Origin: Pseudomonas sp. MUP55
Lineage (GTDB): Bacteria > Pseudomonadota > Gammaproteobacteria > Pseudomonadales > Pseudomonadaceae
Assembly (NCBI RefSeq): GCF_034043515.1
Contig: NZ_CP138214.1
Location: 620,001 to 684,000 of the forward strand
Length of the DNA stretch: 64,000 bases
Reading direction: 5' to 3'
Both the position numbers and the translations under genes were made by a program. Numbering within the stretch: position 1 is the first letter of the stretch; each line of letters begins with the position of its first letter. Shown here piece by piece: positions 8,945 to 18,050 of the stretch. A model generated the notes under the pieces. It ran no database searches and was not told where the DNA came from. It worked only from the letters and a program-made list of their open reading frames with translations.

Positions 8945-9805
8945 TCAGGCTTTAGGTGAACCGATGCCCTGGCCCATTTGCACCGGCGTACCCGCCGCCA
9001 GCTCTTGCGCCCACTGCACCTGATCCGGTCCGAACAGCACGATGGCGGTTGAGCCCAGCTTGAAGCGACCCAACTCAGCGCCTTTCTCCAAGTGGATCGG
9101 TGCGCGGGCAGCTTCGTCATAGCGGAAGGTTTTCAGCTCGCGCTTGGGGGGCGTAACCAGCCCGGCCCACACCGTCTCAATCGACGCCACGATCATCGCG
9201 CCCACCAACACCACGGCCATCGGGCCGCGTTCGGTGTCGAACAGGCAGACCACCCGCTCGTTACGCGCAAACAACTCCGGTACGTTTTCGGCGGTGGTCT
9301 GGTTCACCGAGAAAATCCGCCCCGGCACATAGACCATCTCGCGCAAGGTACCGGCCAGCGGCATATGCACGCGGTGATAGTCCTTGGGCGACAGATAGAT
9401 GGTGGCGAAGTCGCCGCCCATGAACGGCGCCGCCAGCGCTGCGTCGCCGCCCAGCAGTTCCAATACGCTGAAACTGTGGCCCTTGGCCTGGAATACACGG
9501 CCGTGTTCGATCGGGCCAAGCTGGCTGACCGCGCCATCGGCCGGGCTCAGTACGGCGCCCGGGGTTTGATCCAGTGGGCGCGCACCGTCTTTCAGCGCAC
9601 GGGTGAAGAAGGCGTTGAAGTGCTCGTAGGCAGTCACGTCTTCCACCAGTGCCTGGGACATGTCCACTTGGTAACGCTTGGCGAACCAACGGGTGAAGGC
9701 GTTCTTGAACCAGTGCACGCGGCACTCGGCGATGCAGCCGGCCAAGCGCGACAGCAGGTGGTGCGGCAGCAGGTACTGACTGAGGATAAACAACTGCTTT
9801 TTCAT
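8945..9805 (-). CDS. psd: Phosphatidylserine decarboxylase proenzyme
   Basis: Psd converts phosphatidylserine to phosphatidylethanolamine at the inner membrane. The 286-residue proenzyme carries the self-cleavage motif LGST (in [12 protein letters not shown] near residue 250), whose serine becomes the pyruvoyl cofactor. The conserved DYHRVHMPL and SPADG motifs are also present. I chose ATG at 9805 because AAGGAC lies 6 bases upstream; the longer ORF would add 24 unrelated residues. rhdA lies immediately upstream on the same strand, 16 bases away, so the two are probably co-transcribed. Compared with P. aeruginosa, no large regulatory gene separates serB from psd here. Confidence 0.97.
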   Translation of the reverse strand: MKKQLFILSQYLLPHHLLSRLAGCIAECRVHWFKNAFTRWFAKRYQVDMSQALVEDVTAYEHFNAFFTRALKDGARPLDQTPGAVLSPADGAVSQLGPIEHGRVFQAKGHSFSVLELLGGDAALAAPFMGGDFATIYLSPKDYHRVHMPLAGTLREMVYVPGRIFSVNQTTAENVPELFARNERVVCLFDTERGPMAVVLVGAMIVASIETVWAGLVTPPKRELKTFRYDEAARAPIHLEKGAELGRFKLGSTAIVLFGPDQVQWAQELAAGTPVQMGQGIGSPKA

Positions 9806-9821
9806 TAAGTGTCCTTGAACT

Positions 9822-10637
9822 TCAAATCTCGACGGGGGTGTCGGGGTGGTTGCCCCATTCGCCCCAGGAACCGGCATAACCTTTGACGCGTGGATAACCG
9901 AGCGCCTTGGCCACCAGGTAGGTGAAGCCAGAGCGGTGGTGGGTCTGGCAGTGGGTGATGATTTCTTTATCGCGGGTCAGCCCGAGGTCTTCGAGCACCT
10001 GCGGCATGTCGCGGCGGATGCGCAGGCTGCGCGCCTTGTCCATACCGGCGGTCCATTCGAAGTTCACCGCGCCGGGGATGTGCCCCCCTTTGGCCGCGAG
10101 CACTTTTTCGCCGGAATATTCCAGCGGGCCGCGGGCGTCCCAGATACCCAGGTCGGCCGCGCCGAGCCGGCTTTGCAGGTATTCGCGGGTGGCGGTGGGA
10201 CCGTCGTGCAGCGTAAGGCTCACCGGCCCGCCAACAGGCGCGGGTACATCGGTGGAAACCGGGTGGTTTTCCTCCAGCCACGCCAGAAGGCCGCCGTCGA
10301 GGTAGTGATACTTCTGGTGGCCGATGACATCGAGCAACCAGATAAAGCGCCCGGCCCAGCCGCCGCCTTCGTCGTCATAGACCACATAGGTGGCGTCGGG
10401 GGTGTGGCCCAGCTCGCCGAACAGCTTTTCCAGGTAGGCCTTGTGCGGCAGCAGGCCTGGCGCGGGCGGCTGGCCCAATTGGGTGCGCTTGGGGTCAACG
10501 AAATGCGCGCCGGGGATGTGTCCTTCGGCGTAGCGGGCGGCACTGGTGAGGTCCACCACAATCAGGTGTTCGGCATTCAGGCGACCTTGCAGGTCGCTGC
10601 ATTCGATCACCAGCGGCAAGCCAGAGAAGTCAGGCAT
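9822..10637 (-). CDS. rhdA: Thiosulfate sulfurtransferase (two-domain rhodanese)
   Basis: A 271-residue tandem rhodanese: an inactive N-terminal domain (about 1-135) and a catalytic C-terminal domain. The active-site loop is CQTHHR, with the persulfide-forming cysteine at residue 230. This loop and position match the rhodanese RhdA of Azotobacter vinelandii rather than the usual CRxGx[R/T] loop, hence the symbol. It transfers sulfane sulfur from thiosulfate or similar donors. AGGAG sits just before the ATG at 10637. It is upstream of psd on the same strand. Confidence 0.93.
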   Translation of the reverse strand: MPDFSGLPLVIECSDLQGRLNAEHLIVVDLTSAARYAEGHIPGAHFVDPKRTQLGQPPAPGLLPHKAYLEKLFGELGHTPDATYVVYDDEGGGWAGRFIWLLDVIGHQKYHYLDGGLLAWLEENHPVSTDVPAPVGGPVSLTLHDGPTATREYLQSRLGAADLGIWDARGPLEYSGEKVLAAKGGHIPGAVNFEWTAGMDKARSLRIRRDMPQVLEDLGLTRDKEIITHCQTHHRSGFTYLVAKALGYPRVKGYAGSWGEWGNHPDTPVEI

Positions 10638-10694
10638 GTGAGGTCTCCTGGGCACAAATGTTGGCGATAAAGGAGGGCGATTGTAGCGCAAGCA

Positions 10695-12230
10695 TCAGGC
10701 GCTGCGGTTGGTAAAGCTGTGCAGGGCTTTTTCGATGCATTGCGCGGTTTTGCCGAAGGCTTGCACGGTGGTTTCCGAGAACGGCCCGCCGCCCTGGTCC
10801 GCCACCATCAGCATCACCACCCGGCCATTGCAGCTCAGCGAGCGCAGCAACAGGTGTTCGCCGGTAAACAGGCGGCGCAGGATCGGCGGCAGCAGAGCCG
10901 AGAACTGCGCATGGTTGTCCGGTCCGAGACGCACCTGCGCGGATTTTTCCAGCAGGCGTTGCAGCAGCGTGCTGTTGACGACGTCCAGGCTCAGGTTGGC
11001 AGCGTCCCTGGGCAGGCCATCGGCCTGATGCACACGCAAGGTACTCAAGGCGCGATCCGCCATGAACAGCAATACGCGTTGCATGCCGCTGGCGACCAGG
11101 GCTTCCTTGGCGCAAGTGGTCAGGTGCATCGCATTGGCAAAGCGGCTCGGTTCGACCAGCAGCTCGGTGCAGCGGTTGCGCCACACCGCCAGGGCTTCGG
11201 CAGTGGGAGGCGGCGCGGGCAGCAAGCCACGGTGGACTTTTTGCACATGCCACGGCCAGATCAGCGACAAGGCCGGGTGCCAGAGGTCGGGCATCAAGGT
11301 GCTGCGCGCGCTGGTCACCGCTTGCTGGTGAACCTGCTGCTGCACATCACCCAGTGGCTCCTGCAGGTAAAGCGCCGTGAGGTATTGCCAGCGCTCGGTG
11401 TGCGGGCAGGTCCAGGACTCTTGCGCCGACATCGCCAGGCCGTTGGCCAATAGCACGGTGTTGGCCGGCTGGTTCAGCCAGCGGCGCAGGTTGGGCTCGG
11501 CGTCGAGCAATTGCTGGTGGCGCAGGGGGTCGTCCTCGCGGGCGATACGCAATGCCTTGACCAGCAGGCGCTGCTCGCCCAGCAGCAGGTTATAACCCTG
11601 GGACACCCAGATCGGCAGGTGCCAGGCTGCGGTCAGGCCGAGGCACAGGTCCAGCAGGCGCACGCCGAACAGTTGCTGCTCGACCTGGCGCGCCGACTCG
11701 CCCTTATGGATCACCCGCAGCTCCCATTCTTCCAGAAGCTTGGGATAGGCGACGGCCATCGGCCACAACGGTGACAGAAACAGCAGGCTGCCCCAATGAA
11801 TGTCCTGCCACAAGCGCGCCAGGCGGCTGCCGAACAAGCCGTTGGCTTGCTGCGAGGCATGCTGGCTGACCAGCAGCAGTTGGCGCAGCGCCACGGGAAT
11901 TTCAGCGGCCGGCACCGAAGGCAGGCGCGCCAGCAGCTCCTCGGCGCGTTTGAGGCCGAGGCGGTTGAGCGCCACTTCGAGGTTTTCCGCAGGTTCCGCG
12001 AGGCTGCCGTGAGTCTGGCTGTTGGCCTCGCGCATTACGCTGAGCACCAGGGCCGGGCTGTTTTGCATCAGCTCGGCAATGTCCCTCAGTGAGCTGCGAC
12101 TGTCGCGAATGGCTTTGCACACGCGCTCATGGCTGGCCCGGGGGACCGGCAGCAGTACATCGTCCAGGCGCTTGATCCAGGCGGCAAGGGTGGTGGGTTT
12201 TGCAGTTGGGACTGTCGTTTCATTAGCCAT
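10695..12230 (-). CDS. HDOD-domain protein
   Basis: A 511-residue cytoplasmic protein. The N-terminal half resembles an HDOD domain (LDDVLLPVPRASHERVCKAI followed by SLRDIAELMQNSPALVLSVM near residues 20-65). HDOD proteins lack HD-hydrolase metal residues and usually serve as signalling scaffolds. The C-terminal half (about 400-511) could be a GAF-like region (VLLFMADRALSTLRV ... RVVMLMVADQGGGPFS). It is divergent from motAB, with their sigma-28 promoter between, so a motility or signalling link is possible but unproven. The ATG at 12230 was chosen over a GTG at 12263 because the protein alignment-like start MANETT is cleaner; neither has a strong Shine-Dalgarno. Confidence 0.75.
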   Translation of the reverse strand: MANETTVPTAKPTTLAAWIKRLDDVLLPVPRASHERVCKAIRDSRSSLRDIAELMQNSPALVLSVMREANSQTHGSLAEPAENLEVALNRLGLKRAEELLARLPSVPAAEIPVALRQLLLVSQHASQQANGLFGSRLARLWQDIHWGSLLFLSPLWPMAVAYPKLLEEWELRVIHKGESARQVEQQLFGVRLLDLCLGLTAAWHLPIWVSQGYNLLLGEQRLLVKALRIAREDDPLRHQQLLDAEPNLRRWLNQPANTVLLANGLAMSAQESWTCPHTERWQYLTALYLQEPLGDVQQQVHQQAVTSARSTLMPDLWHPALSLIWPWHVQKVHRGLLPAPPPTAEALAVWRNRCTELLVEPSRFANAMHLTTCAKEALVASGMQRVLLFMADRALSTLRVHQADGLPRDAANLSLDVVNSTLLQRLLEKSAQVRLGPDNHAQFSALLPPILRRLFTGEHLLLRSLSCNGRVVMLMVADQGGGPFSETTVQAFGKTAQCIEKALHSFTNRSA

Positions 12231-12302
12231 GATTGGGGCGCGATCATCACGTGGGTTCAACACACCCGGAACGGGCTCAATTGGCTTTTCGCCTTAACGG
12301 GC

Positions 12303-12329
12303 TATAGTCTGGCGCAGTTTTGCCGATAA
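12303..12329 (+). promoter_or_regulatory. Sigma-28 (FliA) promoter of motAB
   Basis: The -10 element GCCGATAA (12322-12329) is a perfect match to the FliA consensus. The -35 element TATAGTCT (12303-12310) matches TAAAGTTT at 6 of 8 positions, with exactly 11 bases between. It lies about 70 bases before motA. Confidence 0.88.
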
Positions 12330-12397
12330 GTAGAACAAGAGTTTTTCAGCAGCACCCACTATGTCCATGAACCCGACGGCGCAAGTACAGATCCCCT

Positions 12398-13249
12398 ATG
12401 GCTAAAATTATCGGCATCATTGTCGTCCTCGCAAGTGTGCTCGGTGGGTATGTCCTGTCCCACGGTAAAATTGCCGCGCTGATTCAGCCTTTTGAAGTGA
12501 TGATCATTGGCGGCGCCGCCTTTGGTGCCTTCCTGCAGGCCAACCCCGGCTACATGACCATGCACGTGATCAAGAAGTCGCTGGGCATGTTCAGCTCGCG
12601 CTTCTCCCACACCTTCTATCTGGAAGTGCTGGGGCTGGTCTACGAGATCCTCAACAAGAGCCGCCGCGAAGGCATGATGGCCATTGAAGGCGATATCGAA
12701 GACGCCGCCGCCAGCCCGATTTTCGCCAAGTACCCGGCCGTGCTCAAAGACGAGCGCATGACCGCGTATATCTGCGATTACCTGCGCATCATGTCCTCCG
12801 GCAACATGGCGCCCCATGAACTCGAAGGCCTGTTCGACATGGAGCTGTTCAGCCTCAAGGAAGAGCTGGAGCATCCGTCCCACGCCGTGACCGGCATCGC
12901 CGACGGCATGCCCGGTTTCGGTATTGTCGCGGCGGTACTGGGTATCGTGGTGACCATGGCCTCCCTCGGCGAGGGCGACCAAGCGGCTATCGGTATGCAC
13001 GTCGGCGCGGCGTTGGTGGGTACCTTCTTCGGTATTCTGGCGGCGTACGGTTTCTTCGGCCCGCTGGCGACGTCGCTGGCCCACGATGCCAAGGAAGAGA
13101 TCAACCTCTACGAAGCGATCAAGGCGTGCCTGGTGGCATCGGCATCCGGCATGCCGCCATCGCTGGCGGTCGAGTTCGGGCGCAAAGTGCTGTACCCGAA
13201 ACATCGCCCAAGCTTCTCCGAGCTGGAGCAAGCGGTTCGCGGTCGCTAA
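12398..13249 (+). CDS. motA: Flagellar motor stator protein MotA
   Basis: MotA forms the proton-driven stator with MotB around the flagellar rotor. The 283-residue protein has four membrane segments: two at the N terminus (IIGIIVVLASVLGGYVL and FEVMIIGGAAFGAFL) and two after the cytoplasmic loop (GFGIVAAVLGIVVTMASLG and VGTFFGILAAYGFFGPLA). The loop contains the conserved charged region of the family (EELEHPSHAV). It stands 3 bases upstream of motB. A sigma-28 promoter precedes it, so expression should follow late flagellar genes. Pseudomonas carries two stator systems; the rsgA/orn context identifies this as the MotAB, not the MotCD, set. Confidence 0.97.
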   Translation: MAKIIGIIVVLASVLGGYVLSHGKIAALIQPFEVMIIGGAAFGAFLQANPGYMTMHVIKKSLGMFSSRFSHTFYLEVLGLVYEILNKSRREGMMAIEGDIEDAAASPIFAKYPAVLKDERMTAYICDYLRIMSSGNMAPHELEGLFDMELFSLKEELEHPSHAVTGIADGMPGFGIVAAVLGIVVTMASLGEGDQAAIGMHVGAALVGTFFGILAAYGFFGPLATSLAHDAKEEINLYEAIKACLVASASGMPPSLAVEFGRKVLYPKHRPSFSELEQAVRGR

Positions 13250-13252
13250 GCC

Positions 13253-14266
13253 ATGGAAAACAATCAGCCAATCATCATCAAGCGCGTCAAGCGCTTCGCT
13301 GCGGGGCACCATGGCGGCGCCTGGAAAATCGCCTTCGCCGACTTCGCGACGGCGATGATGGCGTTCTTCCTGGTGCTGTGGCTGATGTCCACCGCTACCC
13401 CGGAACAGAAGATCGCCATTGCGGGCTACTTCAAGGACCCGATTGGTTTTTCGGAAAGTGGTACGCCCTTCGTGATCGACCTGGGCGGATCGCCGCAGTT
13501 GGCGCCCGAGCGCACCATCAACCCGGAAGTGCAGACCGAATCGCCCCAGGAGAAAATCCCGATCGAGCGCGATACGGTCGAAACCATGGCCGAGCAGGTC
13601 GAGAAAGAGCGCTTGGAGCTGTTGTTGCAAGAACTGCAGACCAAGGTCGAAGAAAACCCGCAACTGCTCAAGTTCAAGGATCAGATTTCCTTCGAGATTA
13701 CCCCGGAAGGCTTGCGTATCCAGATCACTGACGCCGCCAACCGGCCGATGTTCGATTCCGGCAGCGCACGCTTGAAGCCGTATTTCGAAGATATCCTGCT
13801 GGCCATGGCTGACACCATCAAGGCGGTGCCGAACAAGATCAGCATCAGCGGCCACACCGATGCCAAGCCTTATGCGGGGCAGGGCGACTTCGGCAACTGG
13901 GAACTCTCGGCCAACCGTGCCAACGCCGCCCGCCGTGCGCTGGTGGCTGGCAGCTACCCGGACCCGCAAGTGGCGCGGGTGGTAGGTTTTGCTTCATCGC
14001 AGCTGTTCGATCCCAAAGAGCCGTTCAACCCGATCAACCGTCGCATCGATATCGTCGTGCTGACCAAAAAGGCCCAGCGTGCGATTGAAGGCGACCAGCC
14101 GCCACCGCCGGCCCAGGGCGAAGGCGCCCCCGGTGAAGTGCCGGCGGACCCGAATGCGCTGCCGCCAGGGCAGGAGCCGCTGCCGGCCCATGAACTGCGG
14201 CAGAAGCTGAACCTGTTTGATGACGGTGGTGTGAAAGAGCCGACGGCGCCTGCGCCGGGGTCCTGA
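13253..14266 (+). CDS. motB: Flagellar motor stator protein MotB
   Basis: MotB anchors the stator to peptidoglycan. Its single membrane helix (about residues 27-47) carries the essential proton-binding aspartate, Asp30 in FADFATAMMAFF. After a plug/linker region comes an OmpA-like peptidoglycan-binding domain (ISISGHTDAKPYAGQGDFGNWELSANRA in outline; about residues 150-275). The C-terminal tail of about 50 residues is Pro/Ala-rich. At 337 residues it is normal length. It follows motA by 3 bases and ends at a long perfect hairpin. Confidence 0.97.
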   Translation: MENNQPIIIKRVKRFAAGHHGGAWKIAFADFATAMMAFFLVLWLMSTATPEQKIAIAGYFKDPIGFSESGTPFVIDLGGSPQLAPERTINPEVQTESPQEKIPIERDTVETMAEQVEKERLELLLQELQTKVEENPQLLKFKDQISFEITPEGLRIQITDAANRPMFDSGSARLKPYFEDILLAMADTIKAVPNKISISGHTDAKPYAGQGDFGNWELSANRANAARRALVAGSYPDPQVARVVGFASSQLFDPKEPFNPINRRIDIVVLTKKAQRAIEGDQPPPPAQGEGAPGEVPADPNALPPGQEPLPAHELRQKLNLFDDGGVKEPTAPAPGS

Positions 14267-14317
14267 ACGCCAGATACAAGAAGGCCGCGATAATCGCGGC
14301 CTTCTTGTATCTGGCGT
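14267..14317. terminator. Bidirectional terminator, 25-bp perfect arms
   Basis: A perfect inverted repeat with 25-base arms around one central base begins directly after the motB stop. The core AAGAAGGCCGCGA / TCGCGGCCTTCTT gives A- and T-flanks in both directions. It is suited to ending motAB and convergent transcripts. Confidence 0.92.
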
Positions 14318-14322
14318 CTCAT

Positions 14323-14422
14323 TGTAGGAGCGAGCTTGCTCGCGAAAAACGTCAACGATAACGCGTGTATTCAGGATGCCCGCGTTGCGCTTGGTGGCTT
14401 CGCGAGCAAGCTCGCTCCTACA
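14323..14422. repeat. REPIN of a second family (TGTAGGAGCGAGCTTGCTCG)
   Basis: Inverted pair TGTAGGAGCGAGCTTGCTCG ... CGAGCAAGCTCGCTCCTACA around a ~60-base spacer. The stem differs from the GTGGGAGGGGG family seen elsewhere in the window. Confidence 0.88.
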
Positions 14423-14433
14423 GAGTTGGCGGC

Positions 14434-15465
14434 CTAGTAACTGCTCTCAGGCAAACTCGCAATAATCGACCGATAACTGTTCATCCGCTGCTGCTGCACG
14501 CGACCATCCTCCAGGGCCTTGAGCAAGGCACAGCCCGGCTCGCGGTCGTGTTTGCAGTCGCGGAAGCGGCAGGTGCCGATCAGGTCGTTGAACTCGATAA
14601 AGCCTGCTTCCACATCGCTGCGACTGACATGCCCGAGGCCGAATTCACGGATACCCGGGGAGTCGATCAGCTCACCGCCACCGGGGAAGTGGAACAGCCG
14701 TGCGGTGGTGGTGGTGTGCGTGCCCTGGCCGGACAGCTCCGACAGCGGGCCGACGCGGGTGTCGACTTCCGGCAGCAGGCTGTTGACCAGCGACGACTTG
14801 CCCACGCCGGACTGGCCGACAAACACGCTGATACGCCCGTCCAGCTGCTGTTGCAGCTGTTCCATGCCGTTGCCGTGATGGGCCGAGACTTCCAGCACCG
14901 GGTAACCCAGGGTGCGGTAGACCGCCAGCAGCGCGTTGAGCGCCGGAGCGTTTTGCTCGTCGATCAAGTCGAACTTGTTCAGCAGCAGCAGTGGGCGGAT
15001 GCCGGCATGCTCGGCGGCGACCAGGTAGCGGTCGATCAGGTTGGCGTGGGGCTCGGGCAGCGGCGCGAACACGATCACGATCATGTCGACGTTGGCCGCC
15101 ACCGGCTTGAGCTGGCCGCGGCTGTCGGGGCGGCGCAGTTCGGTGCTGCGTGGCAACTGGGCGACGATCACGCCGATGCCCTGGTTGCCGGCACGCCATA
15201 CCACCTTGTCGCCGGTCACCAGCGCAGGCAGGTTGGCGCGCAAATGGCAGCGGGAGACTTGGCCGGCGAGGTCGCCTTCCAGCGCCTCGACCTCGACCTG
15301 CACGCCGAAGTGCGCGATCACCAGGCCCGTTTGTTCAGGCCCCAGGTCGCCGCCTTCAAGCGCTTCCACGGCGGAGGATTCACGTTTGGCGGCGCGTGCT
15401 GCGCGCTCGCCTTGAATCTTTTCGATGCGCCAGTTTTGGCGACGATTGAGCTGGCGTTTGGCCAT
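14434..15465 (-). CDS. rsgA: Small-subunit ribosome biogenesis GTPase RsgA
   Basis: RsgA is a circularly permuted GTPase that checks late 30S maturation. Motif order shows the permutation: G4 NKFD near residue 166 comes before the G1 P-loop GQSGVGKSS near 220 and G3 DSPG near 270. The C-terminal zinc-binding segment [14 protein letters not shown] is intact. An N-terminal OB fold covers about residues 40-115. The chosen ATG (15465) gives the standard [10 protein letters not shown] start and 343 residues; an upstream start would add only eight. It is divergent from orn, an arrangement conserved in Pseudomonas and enterics. Confidence 0.97.
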   Translation of the reverse strand: MAKRQLNRRQNWRIEKIQGERAARAAKRESSAVEALEGGDLGPEQTGLVIAHFGVQVEVEALEGDLAGQVSRCHLRANLPALVTGDKVVWRAGNQGIGVIVAQLPRSTELRRPDSRGQLKPVAANVDMIVIVFAPLPEPHANLIDRYLVAAEHAGIRPLLLLNKFDLIDEQNAPALNALLAVYRTLGYPVLEVSAHHGNGMEQLQQQLDGRISVFVGQSGVGKSSLVNSLLPEVDTRVGPLSELSGQGTHTTTTARLFHFPGGGELIDSPGIREFGLGHVSRSDVEAGFIEFNDLIGTCRFRDCKHDREPGCALLKALEDGRVQQQRMNSYRSIIASLPESSY

Positions 15466-15573
15466 TGGTGTTCCGTGTCGATAATGCAAAAGTTGGGTGA
15501 AACGGTCGCGAGTCTAGCACGGCGCCGCCTGCTAAACTGCCCGGCTAAGCCAAGGTGCCAAGAGAATCAAGCC

Positions 15574-16116
15574 ATGCAAAACCCACAGAACCTGATTTGG
15601 ATCGATCTGGAAATGACCGGTCTGAATCCTGACACCGACGTCATCATTGAGATGGCGACGATTGTCACCGACAGCAACCTCAACACGTTGGCTGAAGGTC
15701 CGGTCATCGCCATCCACCACAGCGATGCCGTGCTGGCCACCATGGACGAGTGGAATACCCGCACCCACGGTAACTCGGGCCTGACCCAGCGTGTACGCGA
15801 CAGCCGCATCAGCATGGCCGAAGCCGAAGCCGAAACCATCGCCTTCCTGCAAAAATGGGTGCCCAAGGGCAAGTCACCGATCTGCGGCAACAGCATCTGC
15901 CAGGACCGTCGCTTCCTTTATACGCACATGAAGGGGTTGGAAAGCTATTTCCACTACCGCAACCTGGACGTGTCCACCTTGAAAGAGCTGGCTGCGCGCT
16001 GGGCGCCGGAGGTCAAGGACAGCTTCCATAAAGGCAGTACGCACCTGGCACTGGATGATATTCGCGAGTCGATTGCCGAGCTGCAGCATTACCGCAAGCA
16101 TTTCATCAAGGCTTGA
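15574..16116 (+). CDS. orn: Oligoribonuclease
   Basis: Orn is a 3'-5' exonuclease that degrades very short RNAs and, in Pseudomonas, pGpG from c-di-GMP turnover. The 180-residue protein has the DEDDh set: DLEMTGL near residue 11, the Asp in [14 protein letters not shown] region near 110, and HLALDDI near 157. The ATG at 15574 gives the canonical [17 protein letters not shown] start. It is transcribed divergently from rsgA. A mixed REP pair follows. Confidence 0.98.
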   Translation: MQNPQNLIWIDLEMTGLNPDTDVIIEMATIVTDSNLNTLAEGPVIAIHHSDAVLATMDEWNTRTHGNSGLTQRVRDSRISMAEAEAETIAFLQKWVPKGKSPICGNSICQDRRFLYTHMKGLESYFHYRNLDVSTLKELAARWAPEVKDSFHKGSTHLALDDIRESIAELQHYRKHFIKA

Positions 16117-16137
16117 TGATGTAGCGCCTGGGCTGGC

Positions 16138-16223
16138 GCTTTCGCGGGCAAGCCCACTCCCACACTTGCCCGCGTTGTCATGACGAAGGCAGTACAAATG
16201 TGGGAGGGGGCTTGCCCCCGATG
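16138..16223. repeat. Divergent REP pair with mismatched halves
   Basis: The left half (GCGGGCAAGCCCACTCCCAC, ~16144-16163) is a hybrid of two REP sequence types. The right half (16199-16223) is a standard TGTGGGAGGGGGCTTGCCCC copy. The GTGGGA ends face each other, the opposite geometry from most REPINs here. Confidence 0.75.
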
Positions 16224-16311
16224 GCCAACGACTCGGTTTATCGTCTTGCGCCCCCTTTTGGTGCCATCACCAAATGATTAGACTGCCGGCCTCCCTGCAA
16301 GGATCGCCATC

Positions 16312-16926
16312 ATGCTGCTGATGCTCTACCTCATCGCCATCACCGCCGAAGCCATGACGGGCGCCTTGTCCGCCGGTCGGCGTGGCATGGACTGGTTTGG
16401 CGTGGTGCTGATCGCCTGCGTGACGGCGCTGGGTGGCGGGTCGGTGCGCGACATGCTGCTGGGGCATTACCCGCTGACCTGGGTCAAGCACCCCGAATAC
16501 CTGGTGCTGACCTCCATCGCCGCACTGGTGACCATCTTCATTGCACCGCTGATGCGCCGCCTGCGTTCGCTGTTCCTGGCGCTGGATGCCGTGGGGTTGG
16601 TGGCGTTCACCTTGATCGGCTGCATGACCGCCCTGGAAATGGGGCATGGCATGTTGGTTGCGTCGGTCAGTGGCGTGATCACCGGCGTATTCGGCGGCAT
16701 CCTGCGGGATATCTTCTGTAACGACATCCCGCTGATCTTCCGGCGTGAGCTGTATGCCAGCGTGTCGTTCCTCGCTGCCTGGTTCTACTTGCTGTGCCTG
16801 TACCTGGAATTGCCCAGCGAACAGGCGATTCTGCTGACCTTGTTCAGCGGCTTTCTATTACGCTTGCTGGCGATCCGGTTTCATTGGGAAATGCCCAAGT
16901 TCGTCTACAACGACGACGTCCACTAG
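16312..16926 (+). CDS. TRIC-type cation channel family protein (YicG/UPF0126)
   Basis: A 204-residue membrane protein with about seven hydrophobic helices. Two repeated glycine-rich motifs mark the bacterial TRIC family: TALGGGSVRDMLLG near residues 38-51 and TGVFGGILRDIFCN near 123-136. These form the pore region in characterised relatives, which conduct monovalent cations; the physiological role in Pseudomonas is unclear. AAGGA precedes the ATG. Its stop overlaps the queG stop on the other strand by 4 bases (CTAG). Confidence 0.85.
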   Translation: MLLMLYLIAITAEAMTGALSAGRRGMDWFGVVLIACVTALGGGSVRDMLLGHYPLTWVKHPEYLVLTSIAALVTIFIAPLMRRLRSLFLALDAVGLVAFTLIGCMTALEMGHGMLVASVSGVITGVFGGILRDIFCNDIPLIFRRELYASVSFLAAWFYLLCLYLELPSEQAILLTLFSGFLLRLLAIRFHWEMPKFVYNDDVH

Positions 16927-17987
16927 CGAGCGGCGTGCTGGTTCAGCGCCCATTCCACATGCTCGCGCACCAGTTCCGACGGGTAGTCGCGCCGCGCTTT
17001 CAAGGCTTGCAGCACCGGAATGCTCGACGGGGCGTTACCCAAGCCCACCGCCAGGTTGCGCAGCCAGCGCTCGTATCCGGCGCGGCGCAAGGGTGAGCCT
17101 TCGGTGCTGCTGAGGAATTTATCCTCGTCCCACATAAACAGTTCAGCCAGTTCTGCGTTATCCAGATTGTGCCGTGGCTTGAAATCGCTTTCGCTGCTGG
17201 GCCGGGCGAAACGATTCCATGGGCAAACGATCTGACAGTCATCGCAGCCAAATACCCGATTGCCGATCAACGGGCGCAGGTCCTCGGGGATGGCGCTCTT
17301 GAGTTCGATGGTCAGGTAGGAAATACAGCGTCGGGCATCCAGCACGTAAGGGCCGACGAATGCGTTGGTAGGGCAGATGTCCAGGCACGCGGTACAGCGG
17401 CCGCAATGTTCGGTGGCATGGGGTGGGTCTACCGGCAACGGCAAATCGACAAACAGCTCGCTCAGGAAGAAGTAGCTGCCGGCCTTGCGATTGAGCACCA
17501 GGGTGTTTTTGCCGATCCAGCCGAGGCCAGCCTGCTCGGCGATGGCTTTTTCCAGCACCGGTGCGCTGTCGACAAAGGCACGAAAGCCAAAGGGCCCGAT
17601 CTGCGCCTGGATACGGTCGGCCAGTTGCTGCACGCGCTTGCGAATCAGCTTGTGATAGTCACGGCCCAGGGCGTAGCGCGAGACATAGGCTTTTTCCGGC
17701 TCGGCCAGCCGTTGCGCCATTTGAGTATCACCGGGCAGGTAATCCATGCGCAGTGACACCACCCGCAAGGTACCTGGTACCAGTTCGTCGGGGTGGGAGC
17801 GCTTGCTGCCATGGGCGCCCATGTAGTCCATCTCGCCGTGATAGCCCGCGTCGAGCCAGCGTTGCAGGTGCTGTTCATGCTCGGCCAGGTCCAGGCCGCT
17901 GATGCCGACTTGTTGGAAGCCCAGCTCGCGGCCCCAGTCTTTGATCGATTGGGCGAGGGCGGGCAGATCGGAGGTAATAGCGGGCAT
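16923..17987 (-). CDS. queG: Epoxyqueuosine reductase
   Basis: QueG performs the last step of queuosine tRNA modification, reducing epoxyqueuosine using cobalamin and two [4Fe-4S] clusters. The 354-residue protein carries both cluster motifs: CGRCTACLDICPTNAF near residues 190-205 and CDDCQIVCPWN near 239-249. The N-terminal region has the SRYALGRDYHK and QAGLGWIGKNT motifs, and a HEAT-like C-terminal part follows. The ATG at 17987 (MPAITSDLPALAQ) is the family start; the open frame continues upstream only as antisense of nnrD. It is divergent from nnrD with about 60 bases between. Confidence 0.95.
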   Translation of the reverse strand: MPAITSDLPALAQSIKDWGRELGFQQVGISGLDLAEHEQHLQRWLDAGYHGEMDYMGAHGSKRSHPDELVPGTLRVVSLRMDYLPGDTQMAQRLAEPEKAYVSRYALGRDYHKLIRKRVQQLADRIQAQIGPFGFRAFVDSAPVLEKAIAEQAGLGWIGKNTLVLNRKAGSYFFLSELFVDLPLPVDPPHATEHCGRCTACLDICPTNAFVGPYVLDARRCISYLTIELKSAIPEDLRPLIGNRVFGCDDCQIVCPWNRFARPSSESDFKPRHNLDNAELAELFMWDEDKFLSSTEGSPLRRAGYERWLRNLAVGLGNAPSSIPVLQALKARRDYPSELVREHVEWALNQHAAR

Positions 17988-18050
17988 GAGACACGGGAAA
18001 CCACAGGTTAGATGCGTATAATTCTGCCAGACATCGGAGCTTGAAGACGC

